A stretch of DNA of 64,000 nucleotides from Gemmatimonadales bacterium (lineage in GTDB: Bacteria > Gemmatimonadota > Gemmatimonadetes > Gemmatimonadales > JACORV01), in NCBI GenBank assembly GCA_035502185.1, contig DATJUT010000113.1, positions 1 through 64,000 on the forward strand. Direction: 5' to 3'. Shown in pieces: positions 25,212 to 32,989 of the stretch. A program made the position numbers and the translations under genes. Numbering within the stretch: position 1 is the first letter of the stretch; every line of letters begins with the position of its first letter. The notes under the pieces were generated by a model. It searched no databases. It was not told where the DNA came from and saw only the letters and a list, made by a program, of their open reading frames with translations.

Positions 25212-25390
25212 CGCGGCTTCCGGGTGGAGGTCCGCCGCCAAGATGACGCGGCCGGCGGTCCGCGGCCAGACCCCGGCCGCGCAGGTCCGGCGCGCCCACC
25301 CGCCGATCGCGCCGCCGTGACCTCGACCGTGCCCCGCATCCGCTGCCCCTGGAACGCGCAGTCGTACCGCACGAGCCCTCCTCCGGCGCG

Positions 25391-25428
25391 GGGTTTCTAT
25401 GAACCGGTTGTGCTCGTTCAAGAAACCC
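25391..25428. promoter_or_regulatory. 38-bp imperfect inverted repeat, probable operator
   Basis: GGGTTTCTATGAAC and GTTCAAGAAACCC face each other around 11 bases (CGGTTGTGCTC); the arms match apart from a TAT/AA difference. It lies 54 bases upstream of the ATG of the SufR-like regulator and is the likely binding site of that or a similar dimeric regulator. The remaining gap from 25212 shows nothing else. Confidence 0.65.
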
Positions 25429-25481
25429 GCGGCGCGGCGGCAAGCCTCTAGCGCCAGCCGCCGCTCGTGATACATTGCGGC

Positions 25482-26216
25482 ATGGCCCGCCACCGCCTGG
25501 AGCGGCAGATCGCCGGCATCGCGGCGCTCGAGGAGCCCGCGCGGCGCGCCCTCTACTTCTACGCGGTGGACCGGGGCGGCGCCGTCTCGCGCGACCAGGC
25601 CGCGCGCGGGACGGGGATCTCGCGGGCCCTGGCGGCCTTCCACCTCGACAAGCTGGTGGCGGCCGGCCTGCTGGTCGCCGAGTACCGCCGGCTCACCGGG
25701 CGCTCGGGACCGGGGGCCGGCCGGCCCGCGAAGCTCTACCGCCGTTCGGACGAGCAGCTCGCCGTGAGCCTCCCGCCGCGCAGCTACGCGCTGGCGGCGG
25801 AGCTGTTCGCCGAGGCGCTCGAGCGCGGGACCGCGCGCTCCCGGGACCTCGGGCGCGTGGCACGCGCGTTCGGGGAGCGGCTCGGAAAGCAGATGGGCGA
25901 GGGGGCGCCGCGGGGCGCGGCACGCCGGCGGCCGCTCGCGGCGGTGACGGCGGCGGTGGAGATCCTGGGCTTCGAGCCCGCGCCGGAAGGCACCGGGGTG
26001 CGCCTGCGCAACTGCCCGTTCCACGCCCTGGCCCTGCACCATCGCGCCCTGGTGTGCGGCGCCAACCACGCCATGCTCCAGGGCCTCGTGGCGGGACTCG
26101 GCGCCCCCGGCGTCGAGACCGCGCTCGACCCGCGCCCGGGGATGTGCTGCGTCGCGCTCCGGCAGGCGCGCGGCACGCGCGGCGCCCGCCGGGCTCCGGC
26201 CCGGCGCCGGGCCTGA
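25482..26216 (+). CDS. ArsR/SufR-like helix-turn-helix regulator with C-terminal cysteine cluster
   Basis: A 244-residue transcription factor. A winged helix-turn-helix occupies residues 20-90 (AVSRDQAARGTGISRALAAF, wing ending GRPAKLYRRS). The C-terminal domain (100-225) carries NCPFHALA (Cys178, His181), VCGANHAMLQG (Cys192) and GMCCVAL (Cys222/223), a layout like the iron-sulfur SufR-type regulators. A cluster sensing iron-sulfur, redox or nitrosative state is therefore likely. The ATG at 25482 is preferred over a GTG at 25467. The operator-like inverted repeat lies upstream and an LppY/LpqO-like gene downstream. Confidence 0.82.
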   Translation: MARHRLERQIAGIAALEEPARRALYFYAVDRGGAVSRDQAARGTGISRALAAFHLDKLVAAGLLVAEYRRLTGRSGPGAGRPAKLYRRSDEQLAVSLPPRSYALAAELFAEALERGTARSRDLGRVARAFGERLGKQMGEGAPRGAARRRPLAAVTAAVEILGFEPAPEGTGVRLRNCPFHALALHHRALVCGANHAMLQGLVAGLGAPGVETALDPRPGMCCVALRQARGTRGARRAPARRRA

Positions 26217-26260
26217 GCGCGTGGGCGCGCTCCGCGCCGCGGCGGGAGCGGGCTAGCGCG

Positions 26261-27148
26261 GTGGGCCGACGCGCCGGCATCGCCCTGCTCGCGGGCGCCG
26301 TCGCCGCGCTGGCCCGGGCCGCGCCCGCCGCCGCCCAGGAGCCGGTGGTGCCGCCCTGGGACTCGGTCGCGGCCATCCTCGAGACGCCGGCCGTCCCCGC
26401 GGCCGGCTACGTCCGCTACAACTTCCCGCGCCGCGACTTCACCGTGCGGCTGGGCGATGTCACCCTCGCCGTGCCGCTCGTGGCGGGGGCGTGGGCGGGA
26501 TTCGCCGGGTCGGCCGCCGACGCCCTCGTGATGGGCGACCTGGTGCTCACGCCCGGCGAGCTCGGTCCGGTCGAGGCCGCGCTGCTCCACCAGCGCCTCG
26601 AGGTGACGGGGATCCACGACCACCTGGTGGGCGAGCAGCCGAGGCTGGTCTCCGTGCACTTCCACGCCGAGGGGGCCGCGCTGGATCTGGCCCGCCGGCT
26701 CGATTCCGTGCTCGCGCGGACCCTCACGCCCCGGCCGGTGGCGGCGGTCGTGGCGCCGCCGGTGACGGTCGACACCGCCACGGTCTTCCGCGTGCTGGGC
26801 CGGGGCGGCCGCGCGCAGGGCAGCGTGGTACAGCTCGGTTTCCTGCTGGTGAGCCGGCCGGTGCGCTGGCACAAGCGCACGCTGCCGCCCGCGCTGGCTC
26901 TCGCCACGCCGGTCAACATCCAGGCCATCACGCCGCGCCGGGCGGTGGCCACGGGCGACTTCGCGGTCCTCGAGGCCCAGGTGGCACCGGTGCTCCGCGC
27001 GATGGCGGCGAACGGCATCGTCGTCGAGGCGCTGCACGGCCACATGGTCGGCGAAACGCCGCCGGTCTACTTCATCCACTTCTGGGCCGACGGCTCGCTG
27101 CCCGCCGTGGTCGCCGGCCTCAAGGCGGCAATCGACGCGGCGCGGTGA
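26261..27148 (+). CDS. Exported DUF1259 (LppY/LpqO-like) two-repeat protein
   Basis: About 295 residues with an N-terminal signal peptide (to about residue 26, APAAAQE). Two copies of one domain follow: the first ends in HDHLVGEQPRLVSVHFHAEG, the second in HGHMVGETPPVYFIHFWADG, the signature of the DUF1259 family that includes mycobacterial lipoproteins LppY and LpqO. Biochemical role unknown; paired His-rich motifs hint at metal or ligand binding. The GTG start is 44 bases after the SufR-like regulator, so it may be its target. Confidence 0.8.
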   Translation: MGRRAGIALLAGAVAALARAAPAAAQEPVVPPWDSVAAILETPAVPAAGYVRYNFPRRDFTVRLGDVTLAVPLVAGAWAGFAGSAADALVMGDLVLTPGELGPVEAALLHQRLEVTGIHDHLVGEQPRLVSVHFHAEGAALDLARRLDSVLARTLTPRPVAAVVAPPVTVDTATVFRVLGRGGRAQGSVVQLGFLLVSRPVRWHKRTLPPALALATPVNIQAITPRRAVATGDFAVLEAQVAPVLRAMAANGIVVEALHGHMVGETPPVYFIHFWADGSLPAVVAGLKAAIDAAR

Positions 27149-27334
27149 AGGCCCGGCCGCGAGGCGCACCCCACGGCGGCCGACCTGGGCCCGCCCGGGC
27201 TCCTGGCCGCGACCGCAGCCCCGGCGCGGTCCCAAGCGGGCGGCGCGACACCCGCCCTCTTGAGGAACGCCGCCCGCGACGGTACTCTCCCCGGCGGATC
27301 GCCGTTCCTCTTTGACAACTCGGGGGTTGCAGCC

Positions 27335-28621
27335 GTGGACGCTTCACCGGTCGTTGCTCGCGGCCATAACCTGGCCGCCCTGGTCCCGCCCGTTCCCGCG
27401 GCCGCCGCGCCGTACCTTCAGGCCATCCCCGAGTCCCGTCCCGTCCTCGTCCTCGCCGCCGACGCCGACCGCGCCGTCGCACTCCACGAGGCCGCACCCC
27501 GCGCCGCCGCGCTCGCCGTCTCCGGCCTCGCACGCGCCCAGCGCCAGCTCACCGCGGGACTGCCGGGCCGCCTCTCGGTCTCGCCGGCCGACGCGCTCCG
27601 CCTCCTCAAGCGATCGGCCCTGAGGGCCGCGGAGTTCCAGACGGTGGTGTTGGCGTGGCCCGAGCAGCTCGACGACGAGGGACGCGAGGCGCTCGCGGCG
27701 GTGATGGCCGAAGTGGCCCGCGACGCCCAACGCATCATCCTGGTCTCCGCGCCCTCGCCCGAGATCGAAGCGCTCATCGAGCGCTACGCGTTCAAGGCCG
27801 TCACCTTCGGCTTCCCCCCCAACGACGCCAGCGACCTGCCCGCCCCCGCCGCCCTCGGGCCCGCGAGCTACGTCGTGGCCCGCCCCGAGCGCTTCGACGC
27901 CGTGCGCCGCGACGTTCTCGACGCGCTCGATCCCGCGTCGGACGACGACGTGACCGTCGCCCCGTGCCCGCCGAGCCGCGACGCCGCCGAGGGGCTGGCG
28001 CGGGCCGCGGCGGGTGCGGCGCGGCGGCTCGTCCTGGTCGTCGAGCCGTGCCAGCTGTCCTGGCTCCGGGGCGTATTCGCGCCCCTCACGGCGCTGCGAC
28101 TGCCGACGGCGTTCGACGCCCTGGAGCGGCAGTCGGAGGCGCTGCGCGCGCGGCTCGCGCACACCATCGAACACGATAGCCTGGACCGCGAGCTGTTCCT
28201 CATCGGCCCGCTGCTCGGCCGCTTCGATCCCGCCGAGGTCGCCGCCGCGGCGCTTCGCCTCGGCCCGGGCGCGCCCGCCGGGGCGCACGCCCCGCCCGAC
28301 GCGGCGGCGCCGGGCGCCGGCGCCGAGACGCCGGGCGCGGTGCCCGCGTGGGCGAAGCTGTGGATCGGCGTCGGCAAGAAGGACAACGTGCGCCCCGGTG
28401 ACCTGCTGGGCGCGATCGTCGGCGAGGCCAGGTTGGCCGCCGAGCACGTCGGGAAGATCGAGGTGCGCGAGCTCTACTGTCTGGTCGAGGTGCGGGCCGA
28501 GGATGCGGAGCGGGTGGTGCGTGCCCTGACCGGCACGAGCCTGCGGGGCCGCCGGGTGGCCGCGCGGCTGGATCGCGGCCACGCCCCGGCGGCGGCCGGC
28601 CGCCCGGGCAAGGGGTCCTGA
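27335..28621 (+). CDS. Degenerate DEAD-box-like protein with DbpA RNA-binding domain
   Basis: About 428 residues. The C-terminal 75 residues (WAKLWIGVGKKDNVRPGDLL ... RGRRVAARLDRG) are a DbpA-type RNA-binding domain, which in DEAD-box helicases targets structured rRNA. Residues 1-330 look like two RecA-like lobes (VLVLAADADRAVAL, FQTVVLAWPEQLD, RIILVSAP, RLVLVVEP) but lack a Walker A lysine motif, DEAD and SAT. It is probably an ATPase-dead RNA-binding protein involved in ribosome assembly or cold response. The GTG at 27335 is chosen; an upstream TTG at 27260 is possible. Confidence 0.75.
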   Translation: MDASPVVARGHNLAALVPPVPAAAAPYLQAIPESRPVLVLAADADRAVALHEAAPRAAALAVSGLARAQRQLTAGLPGRLSVSPADALRLLKRSALRAAEFQTVVLAWPEQLDDEGREALAAVMAEVARDAQRIILVSAPSPEIEALIERYAFKAVTFGFPPNDASDLPAPAALGPASYVVARPERFDAVRRDVLDALDPASDDDVTVAPCPPSRDAAEGLARAAAGAARRLVLVVEPCQLSWLRGVFAPLTALRLPTAFDALERQSEALRARLAHTIEHDSLDRELFLIGPLLGRFDPAEVAAAALRLGPGAPAGAHAPPDAAAPGAGAETPGAVPAWAKLWIGVGKKDNVRPGDLLGAIVGEARLAAEHVGKIEVRELYCLVEVRAEDAERVVRALTGTSLRGRRVAARLDRGHAPAAAGRPGKGS

Positions 28622-28627
28622 CGCGAA

Positions 28628-28656
28628 GCGCCGCCCCGGGAAACCCGAGGCGGCGC
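28628..28656. terminator. GC-rich hairpin between convergent genes
   Basis: GCGCCGCC pairs with GGCGGCGC, extended by CGGG/CCCG around an AAA loop. It sits between the convergent DbpA-domain and HU genes, with no U-tract on either strand. A bidirectional terminator is the likely role. Confidence 0.55.
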
Positions 28657-28684
28657 CTCAAAAATCAGCGGATCGGTGGCCGGG

Positions 28685-28975
28685 CTACTTGTTCTTGCGG
28701 ACGGCGTCCTTGAGGCCCTTGCCGGCGCGGAACACCGGAGCGACCGACGCCTTGATGGTGATCTCCTTGCCCGTGCGCGGGTTGCGCCCCTTGCGAGCGC
28801 CGCGCTTCCTGGTCTCGAAGTTCCCGAAGCCGGTGATCTGCACCTTGGCGCCCTTCTTCAGCTCGTTGGCGATGACGCCGCTCGGAGCGAACAGCGCCTC
28901 GACCGTGCGACCGGCATCCGCCTTCGACATCTTCGTCTTGCCTGCCAGCGCGCCCACGAGATCGGACTTGTTCAC
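28685..28975 (-). CDS. hup: HU family DNA-binding protein
   Basis: A 96-residue nucleoid protein of the HU/IHF family. The fold pattern is complete: helices at 3-45, the strand ITGFGNFETRKR, the flexible arm KGRNPRTGKEITI with the DNA-intercalating proline, and a basic C-terminal helix. It bends and compacts DNA as a dimer. The GTG start is preceded by a good AAGGAG (28985-28990). HU rather than IHF is favoured because it stands alone. Confidence 0.95.
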   Translation of the reverse strand: MNKSDLVGALAGKTKMSKADAGRTVEALFAPSGVIANELKKGAKVQITGFGNFETRKRGARKGRNPRTGKEITIKASVAPVFRAGKGLKDAVRKNK

Positions 28976-29035
28976 CGGAGGACTCCTTCGCAGTGGGGGG
29001 TGTGCGTAGCGGGGCGGTGCCCCGATATGCCCGAA

Positions 29036-29064
29036 AACCTAGGTATTTCCTTGATTTTTCGCAA
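29036..29064 (-). promoter_or_regulatory. Candidate promoter of the HU gene
   Basis: On the minus strand TTGCGA (29064-29059), 17 bases, TAGGTT (29041-29036), in the only AT-rich stretch of the region, 61 bases before the HU start. Confidence 0.4.
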
Positions 29065-29081
29065 TAGGGAAAGTCCGCGCC

Positions 29082-29110
29082 TTGACCCCCTCGGCACCGA
29101 CTTTCATACT
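29082..29110 (+). promoter_or_regulatory. Candidate promoter of tdk-coaE
   Basis: TTGACC at 29082-29087 (5 of 6), 17-base spacer, CATACT at 29105-29110 (4 of 6). It lies 33 bases upstream of the tdk ATG. Confidence 0.6.
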
Positions 29111-29142
29111 TCCGCACCCCTCCCGCCCACCCAGGATCGAAG

Positions 29143-29765
<623 letters not shown>

Positions 29766-29766
<1 letters not shown>

Positions 29767-30389
29767 TGCTCTCGGTCGCTCTCACCGGCAACGTCGCGGC
29801 GGGCAAGAGCACGGTGCTGGCGCACTTCGCGCACTGGGGCGCGGTGGTGGTGGACACCGACCAGCTGGCGCGCGAGGCGGTCGCCCCCGGCCGGCCGGCG
29901 CTGGCCGCGATCCTCGCGCGGTTCGGCGACGACCTGGCGCTCGCCGACGGCTCGCTGGACCGCGCGCTGCTGCGGCGCCGGGTGATGGGCGACGACGAGC
30001 GCCGGGCGGTGCTCAACGCCATCACCCATCCCGAGGTCATGCGGCTGCACGCCGAGCGGCTCGAGGACGCCCGCAAGGCCGGCGCCGCGATCGTCGTGTC
30101 CGACATCCCGCTGCTGTTCGAGGTCCTCGATCCCGACGCGTGGGACGTGGTGGTCCTGGTGGACGCGCCGGAGGAGACGCGACGGCGGCGGCTGGTGGAG
30201 CTGCGCGGCTACGCCGACGAGGAAGCCCGGGACGTGATGAGCGCGCAGCTGTCGAGCCGCTTCAAGCGCGCCAAGAGCCACATCGTCATCGACAACGACG
30301 GCTCGCTCGAGGCGCTGCAGGCGAACGCGCGAGCCGCGTGGGACGCGCTCACCGCCGAGGTGACCCGCCGCCGCAACGCGCGGCGCTAG
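29766..30389 (+). CDS. coaE: Dephospho-CoA kinase
   Basis: A 207-residue P-loop kinase that catalyses the last step of coenzyme A synthesis, phosphorylating dephospho-CoA at the ribose 3'-hydroxyl. Walker A is GNVAAGKST (8-16), followed by VVVDTDQLAREAVAPG and the substrate-region motif VVSDIPLLFE. The C-terminal helix with QLSSRFKRAKSHIVIDNDGS is typical of CoaE. It is coupled to tdk and ended by a strong terminator. Confidence 0.95.
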
Positions 30390-30392
30390 AGC

Positions 30393-30423
30393 CGCGCGCG
30401 GCGCCGCGCGGGCGCGCGTTTTT
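30393..30423 (+). terminator. Rho-independent terminator after coaE
   Basis: CGCGCGC/GCGCGCG (7 bp, 12-base loop that can itself pair) followed directly by TTTTT. It separates coaE from the gcv promoter four bases downstream. Confidence 0.85.
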
Positions 30424-30426
30424 CGC

Positions 30427-30455
30427 TTGACACCGGCCGGCGCCCCGAATACCCT
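30427..30455 (+). promoter_or_regulatory. Consensus promoter of the glycine cleavage genes
   Basis: A perfect TTGACA at 30427-30432, 17-base spacer, TACCCT at 30450-30455, 39 bases upstream of gcvH. No room or pattern for a glycine riboswitch is seen in the short leader. Confidence 0.8.
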
Positions 30456-30494
30456 TTGGGGCCGCCAGGAACCCTCGCTGCACGTGGAGCCCCG

Positions 30495-30884
30495 ATGTCG
30501 AAGATCCCGGACGACCTCGCCTACACCGAAGAGCACGAATACGTCCACCAGACTGGCAAGCCGGGGATCGTCGAAGTCGGGATCACGGACTACGCCCAGG
30601 GCGAGCTCGGCGACGTGGTGTACGTGGATCTCCCCAAGCCCGGCGCCACGTTCGGCAAGATGGAGCCGTTCGGCACCATCGAGGCGGTGAAGGCGGTCTC
30701 GGAGCTGTACTGCCCGGTCGCCGGTGAAGTGGTGGAGGTGAACGCGGCCATCGAGGGCGACCCCTCGGTGATCAACAAGGACCCCTACGGCGGGGGCTGG
30801 ATGATCCGCCTGCGGGTCACGAACCCCGCGGAGCTCGGCGAGCTGCTCGGCCCCGCGGACTACGCCGCGCACATCGGACAGTAA
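30495..30884 (+). CDS. gcvH: Glycine cleavage system H protein
   Basis: A 129-residue lipoyl carrier protein of the glycine cleavage complex. The lipoylation lysine is Lys66 in GTIEAVKAVSELYCP, the family signature, within a typical beta-hammerhead fold. It shuttles the aminomethyl group between P, T and L proteins. The ATG at 30495 gives the normal length; an in-frame upstream start would add a non-conserved leader. First gene of the gcvH-gcvPA-hydrolase-gcvPB series. Confidence 0.97.
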   Translation: MSKIPDDLAYTEEHEYVHQTGKPGIVEVGITDYAQGELGDVVYVDLPKPGATFGKMEPFGTIEAVKAVSELYCPVAGEVVEVNAAIEGDPSVINKDPYGGGWMIRLRVTNPAELGELLGPADYAAHIGQ

Positions 30885-30889
30885 CCACG

Positions 30890-30915
30890 GCGCCCCGGGC
30901 CAATCCCCGGGGCGC
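30890..30915 (+). terminator. Strong hairpin between gcvH and gcvPA
   Basis: A perfect 10-bp stem GCGCCCCGGG/CCCGGGGCGC with a 6-base loop, 5 bases after the gcvH stop and without a U-tract. It could partially terminate or stabilise the gcvH message, giving more H protein than P protein. Confidence 0.5.
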
Positions 30916-30945
30916 TGCACATTCTCCCCTCAGGCTCGATCTCCC

Positions 30946-32286
30946 ATGTCCTACGTACCCCACAGCGACGCCGACGTCCGCGAGATGCTGAAGACGATCG
31001 GCATCGCCTCGCTCGACGAGCTGTTCGCGGCGATCCCCGCCGCGCTGCGGTCGGGCCGGCCGCTCGCCGTGCCCGAGGCCTCCCCCGAATGGGACACCGT
31101 GCGCGCGGTGAGCGCGCTGGCGGGCGAGGACGCCCCGCTGGTCTGCTTCGCGGGCGCGGGGATGTACGACCACTGGGTGCCCTCGATCGTGGACCACGTG
31201 CTGCGGCGCTCCGAGTTCTACACGGCCTACACGCCCTACCAGCCCGAGGTCTCGCAGGGCACGCTGCAGGTCATCTACGAGTTCCAGACCATGATGTGCG
31301 AGCTGTCGGGCATGGACGTCGCCAACGCCTCCATGTACGACGGCGCGAGTGCCTGCGCCGAGGCGGCCATCCTGGCCGGCAGCGTGAAGAAGGACCGGCC
31401 CCGGGTGGTGATGGCGCACACCGTGCACCCCCACTACCGCCGCGTGACCGAGACCTACATCGGCGCGACGGGACGCACGGTCGCGGTGGCCCCGCGCCGG
31501 TCCGACGGGACGCTCGACCTCGCCGCCGCGGGCCCGCTCCTCGCCGGCGCGTCCTGCCTGGTGGTGCAGCAGCCCAACTTCCTCGGCGTGATCGAGGACC
31601 TCGGCGCGTGCGCCGCCGCGGCGCACGACGCCGGCGCCCTGCTCGTGGTGGCGTTCAATCCGGTCGCGATGGCGCTGCTCGAGAGCCCCGGCGCCCGCGG
31701 TGCCGACGTCGCCGTGGCCGAGGGCCAGCCCCTCGGCATCCCGATGAGCTTCGGCGGCCCGGTGCTCGGCATCTTCGCCGCCAAGCAGGACTACATCCGG
31801 CACATGCCCGGCCGCATCGTCGGGGTGGCCCGGGACCACGAGGGCCGGCGCGGCTTCGTGCTGACGCTGCAGACGCGCGAGCAGCACATCCGCCGCGAGA
31901 AGGCGACCAGCAACATCTGCACCAACCAGGGGCTGCTGGCGCTCGCCGCCACCGTGTACCTCGCCACGGTGGGCCTCGAGGGCCTCCGGGGCGTCGCCGA
32001 GGCGTCGTGCGTCAACGCCCACGCGGTGTACGACGCCGTGACCCGGATCAAGGGGTACGCGCCGCTCTGTCCGGGCGGCCCGTTCTTCCACGAGTTCGCG
32101 GTGCGGACGCCCAAGCCCGCGGCCGAGATCGTCCACCGCGCCGCGGAGCTCGGCGTGCTGCCCGGCGTCGCACTCGACCGCTTCGCCTCCCCGATGGAGG
32201 ACGGCCACGCGCTGCTCATCGCGGCGACCGAGAAGCGCACCACCGCCGACGTGGACCGGCTGGTCGAAGTGCTGAAGAAGATCTGA
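30946..32286 (+). CDS. gcvPA: Glycine dehydrogenase (aminomethyl-transferring) subunit 1
   Basis: The N-terminal half of the split P protein, 446 residues, opening with the usual YVPHSDADVREMLKTIG. FLAGAGMYDH-type and YTPYQPEVSQGTLQ motifs, DVANASMYDGASA and the NICTNQGL segment are all present. It pairs with GcvPB to form the decarboxylating glycine dehydrogenase; the PLP lysine resides in the partner. The two halves are separated by an unrelated hydrolase gene. Confidence 0.95.
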   Translation: MSYVPHSDADVREMLKTIGIASLDELFAAIPAALRSGRPLAVPEASPEWDTVRAVSALAGEDAPLVCFAGAGMYDHWVPSIVDHVLRRSEFYTAYTPYQPEVSQGTLQVIYEFQTMMCELSGMDVANASMYDGASACAEAAILAGSVKKDRPRVVMAHTVHPHYRRVTETYIGATGRTVAVAPRRSDGTLDLAAAGPLLAGASCLVVQQPNFLGVIEDLGACAAAAHDAGALLVVAFNPVAMALLESPGARGADVAVAEGQPLGIPMSFGGPVLGIFAAKQDYIRHMPGRIVGVARDHEGRRGFVLTLQTREQHIRREKATSNICTNQGLLALAATVYLATVGLEGLRGVAEASCVNAHAVYDAVTRIKGYAPLCPGGPFFHEFAVRTPKPAAEIVHRAAELGVLPGVALDRFASPMEDGHALLIAATEKRTTADVDRLVEVLKKI

Positions 32287-32296
32287 GCCGACGGCG

Positions 32297-32980
32297 ATGC
32301 CCACGCTCACCTTCCACGGCCACGACTGCTTCGTGCTCGAGCACGCCGGCAAGCGGATCGTGTTCGACCCCTTCCTGACGGGTAACCCGCTGGCCGACAT
32401 CGAGGCCGCCGCGCTGCCCAGGCCGGACGCCATCCTGCTCACCCACGGCCACGGCGACCACCTCGGCGACGCCATTCCGCTCGCCAAGCTGCACAAGGCC
32501 ACGATCGTGGCACCGTACGAGCTGGCGCTGTTCTGCGCCGAGCAGGGCGCGCCGAACGTGCACCCGATGCACCTCGGCGGCGCGCGCGAGTTCCCGTTCG
32601 GGAAGGTGAAGCTGGTGGTGGCGTTCCACGGCGGCGGCATCGAGGGCGACGACGCGGGACGGTTCACCACGTTCCCCTGCGGCTTCGTGGTCACGGTGGG
32701 GGGCCGCAGCGTGTACCACACCGGCGACACCGCCCTCACGCTGGAGATGCAGCTGCTCGAGGGCCGCGTGGACGTGATGCTGCTCCCCATCGGCGACAAC
32801 TTCACGATGGGGATCGAGGACGCGGTGCGCGCCGTGTCGTTCGTCAAGCCGCGGGTGGCCATCCCGATGCACTGGGGCACCTTCCCGGTGATCGAGGCCG
32901 ATCCCCAGGCCTTCAAGCAGGCGGTCGGAGCGCTCGCCCAGGTGGTGGTGCTCCAGCCCGGCCAGTCGTACGCCTTCTAG
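32297..32980 (+). CDS. UPF0173 metallo-beta-lactamase-fold hydrolase
   Basis: A 227-residue metal-dependent hydrolase of the UPF0173/YtkL type. The metal site is THGHGDHLGD (His50, His52, Asp54, His55), with YHTGDTAL and AIPMHWGTFP supplying further ligands. Substrate unknown. It sits eleven bases after gcvPA and nine bases before gcvPB, interrupting the normally adjacent pair, so it is transcribed with them. Whether it has a role in glycine metabolism is unknown. Confidence 0.9.
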   Translation: MPTLTFHGHDCFVLEHAGKRIVFDPFLTGNPLADIEAAALPRPDAILLTHGHGDHLGDAIPLAKLHKATIVAPYELALFCAEQGAPNVHPMHLGGAREFPFGKVKLVVAFHGGGIEGDDAGRFTTFPCGFVVTVGGRSVYHTGDTALTLEMQLLEGRVDVMLLPIGDNFTMGIEDAVRAVSFVKPRVAIPMHWGTFPVIEADPQAFKQAVGALAQVVVLQPGQSYAF

Positions 32981-32989
32981 AGGACGACC

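Noticed and set aside
25212-25390. Short open frames in the gap before the SufR-like regulator
   Set aside because: No Shine-Dalgarno, no domain and composition typical of chance frames; only the inverted repeat downstream appears meaningful.
30456-30494. In-frame 13-residue N-terminal extension of GcvH, and a glycine riboswitch in its leader
   Set aside because: The extension begins next to the -10 element and is not part of the GcvH fold; the leader is under 40 bases, too short for a glycine riboswitch.
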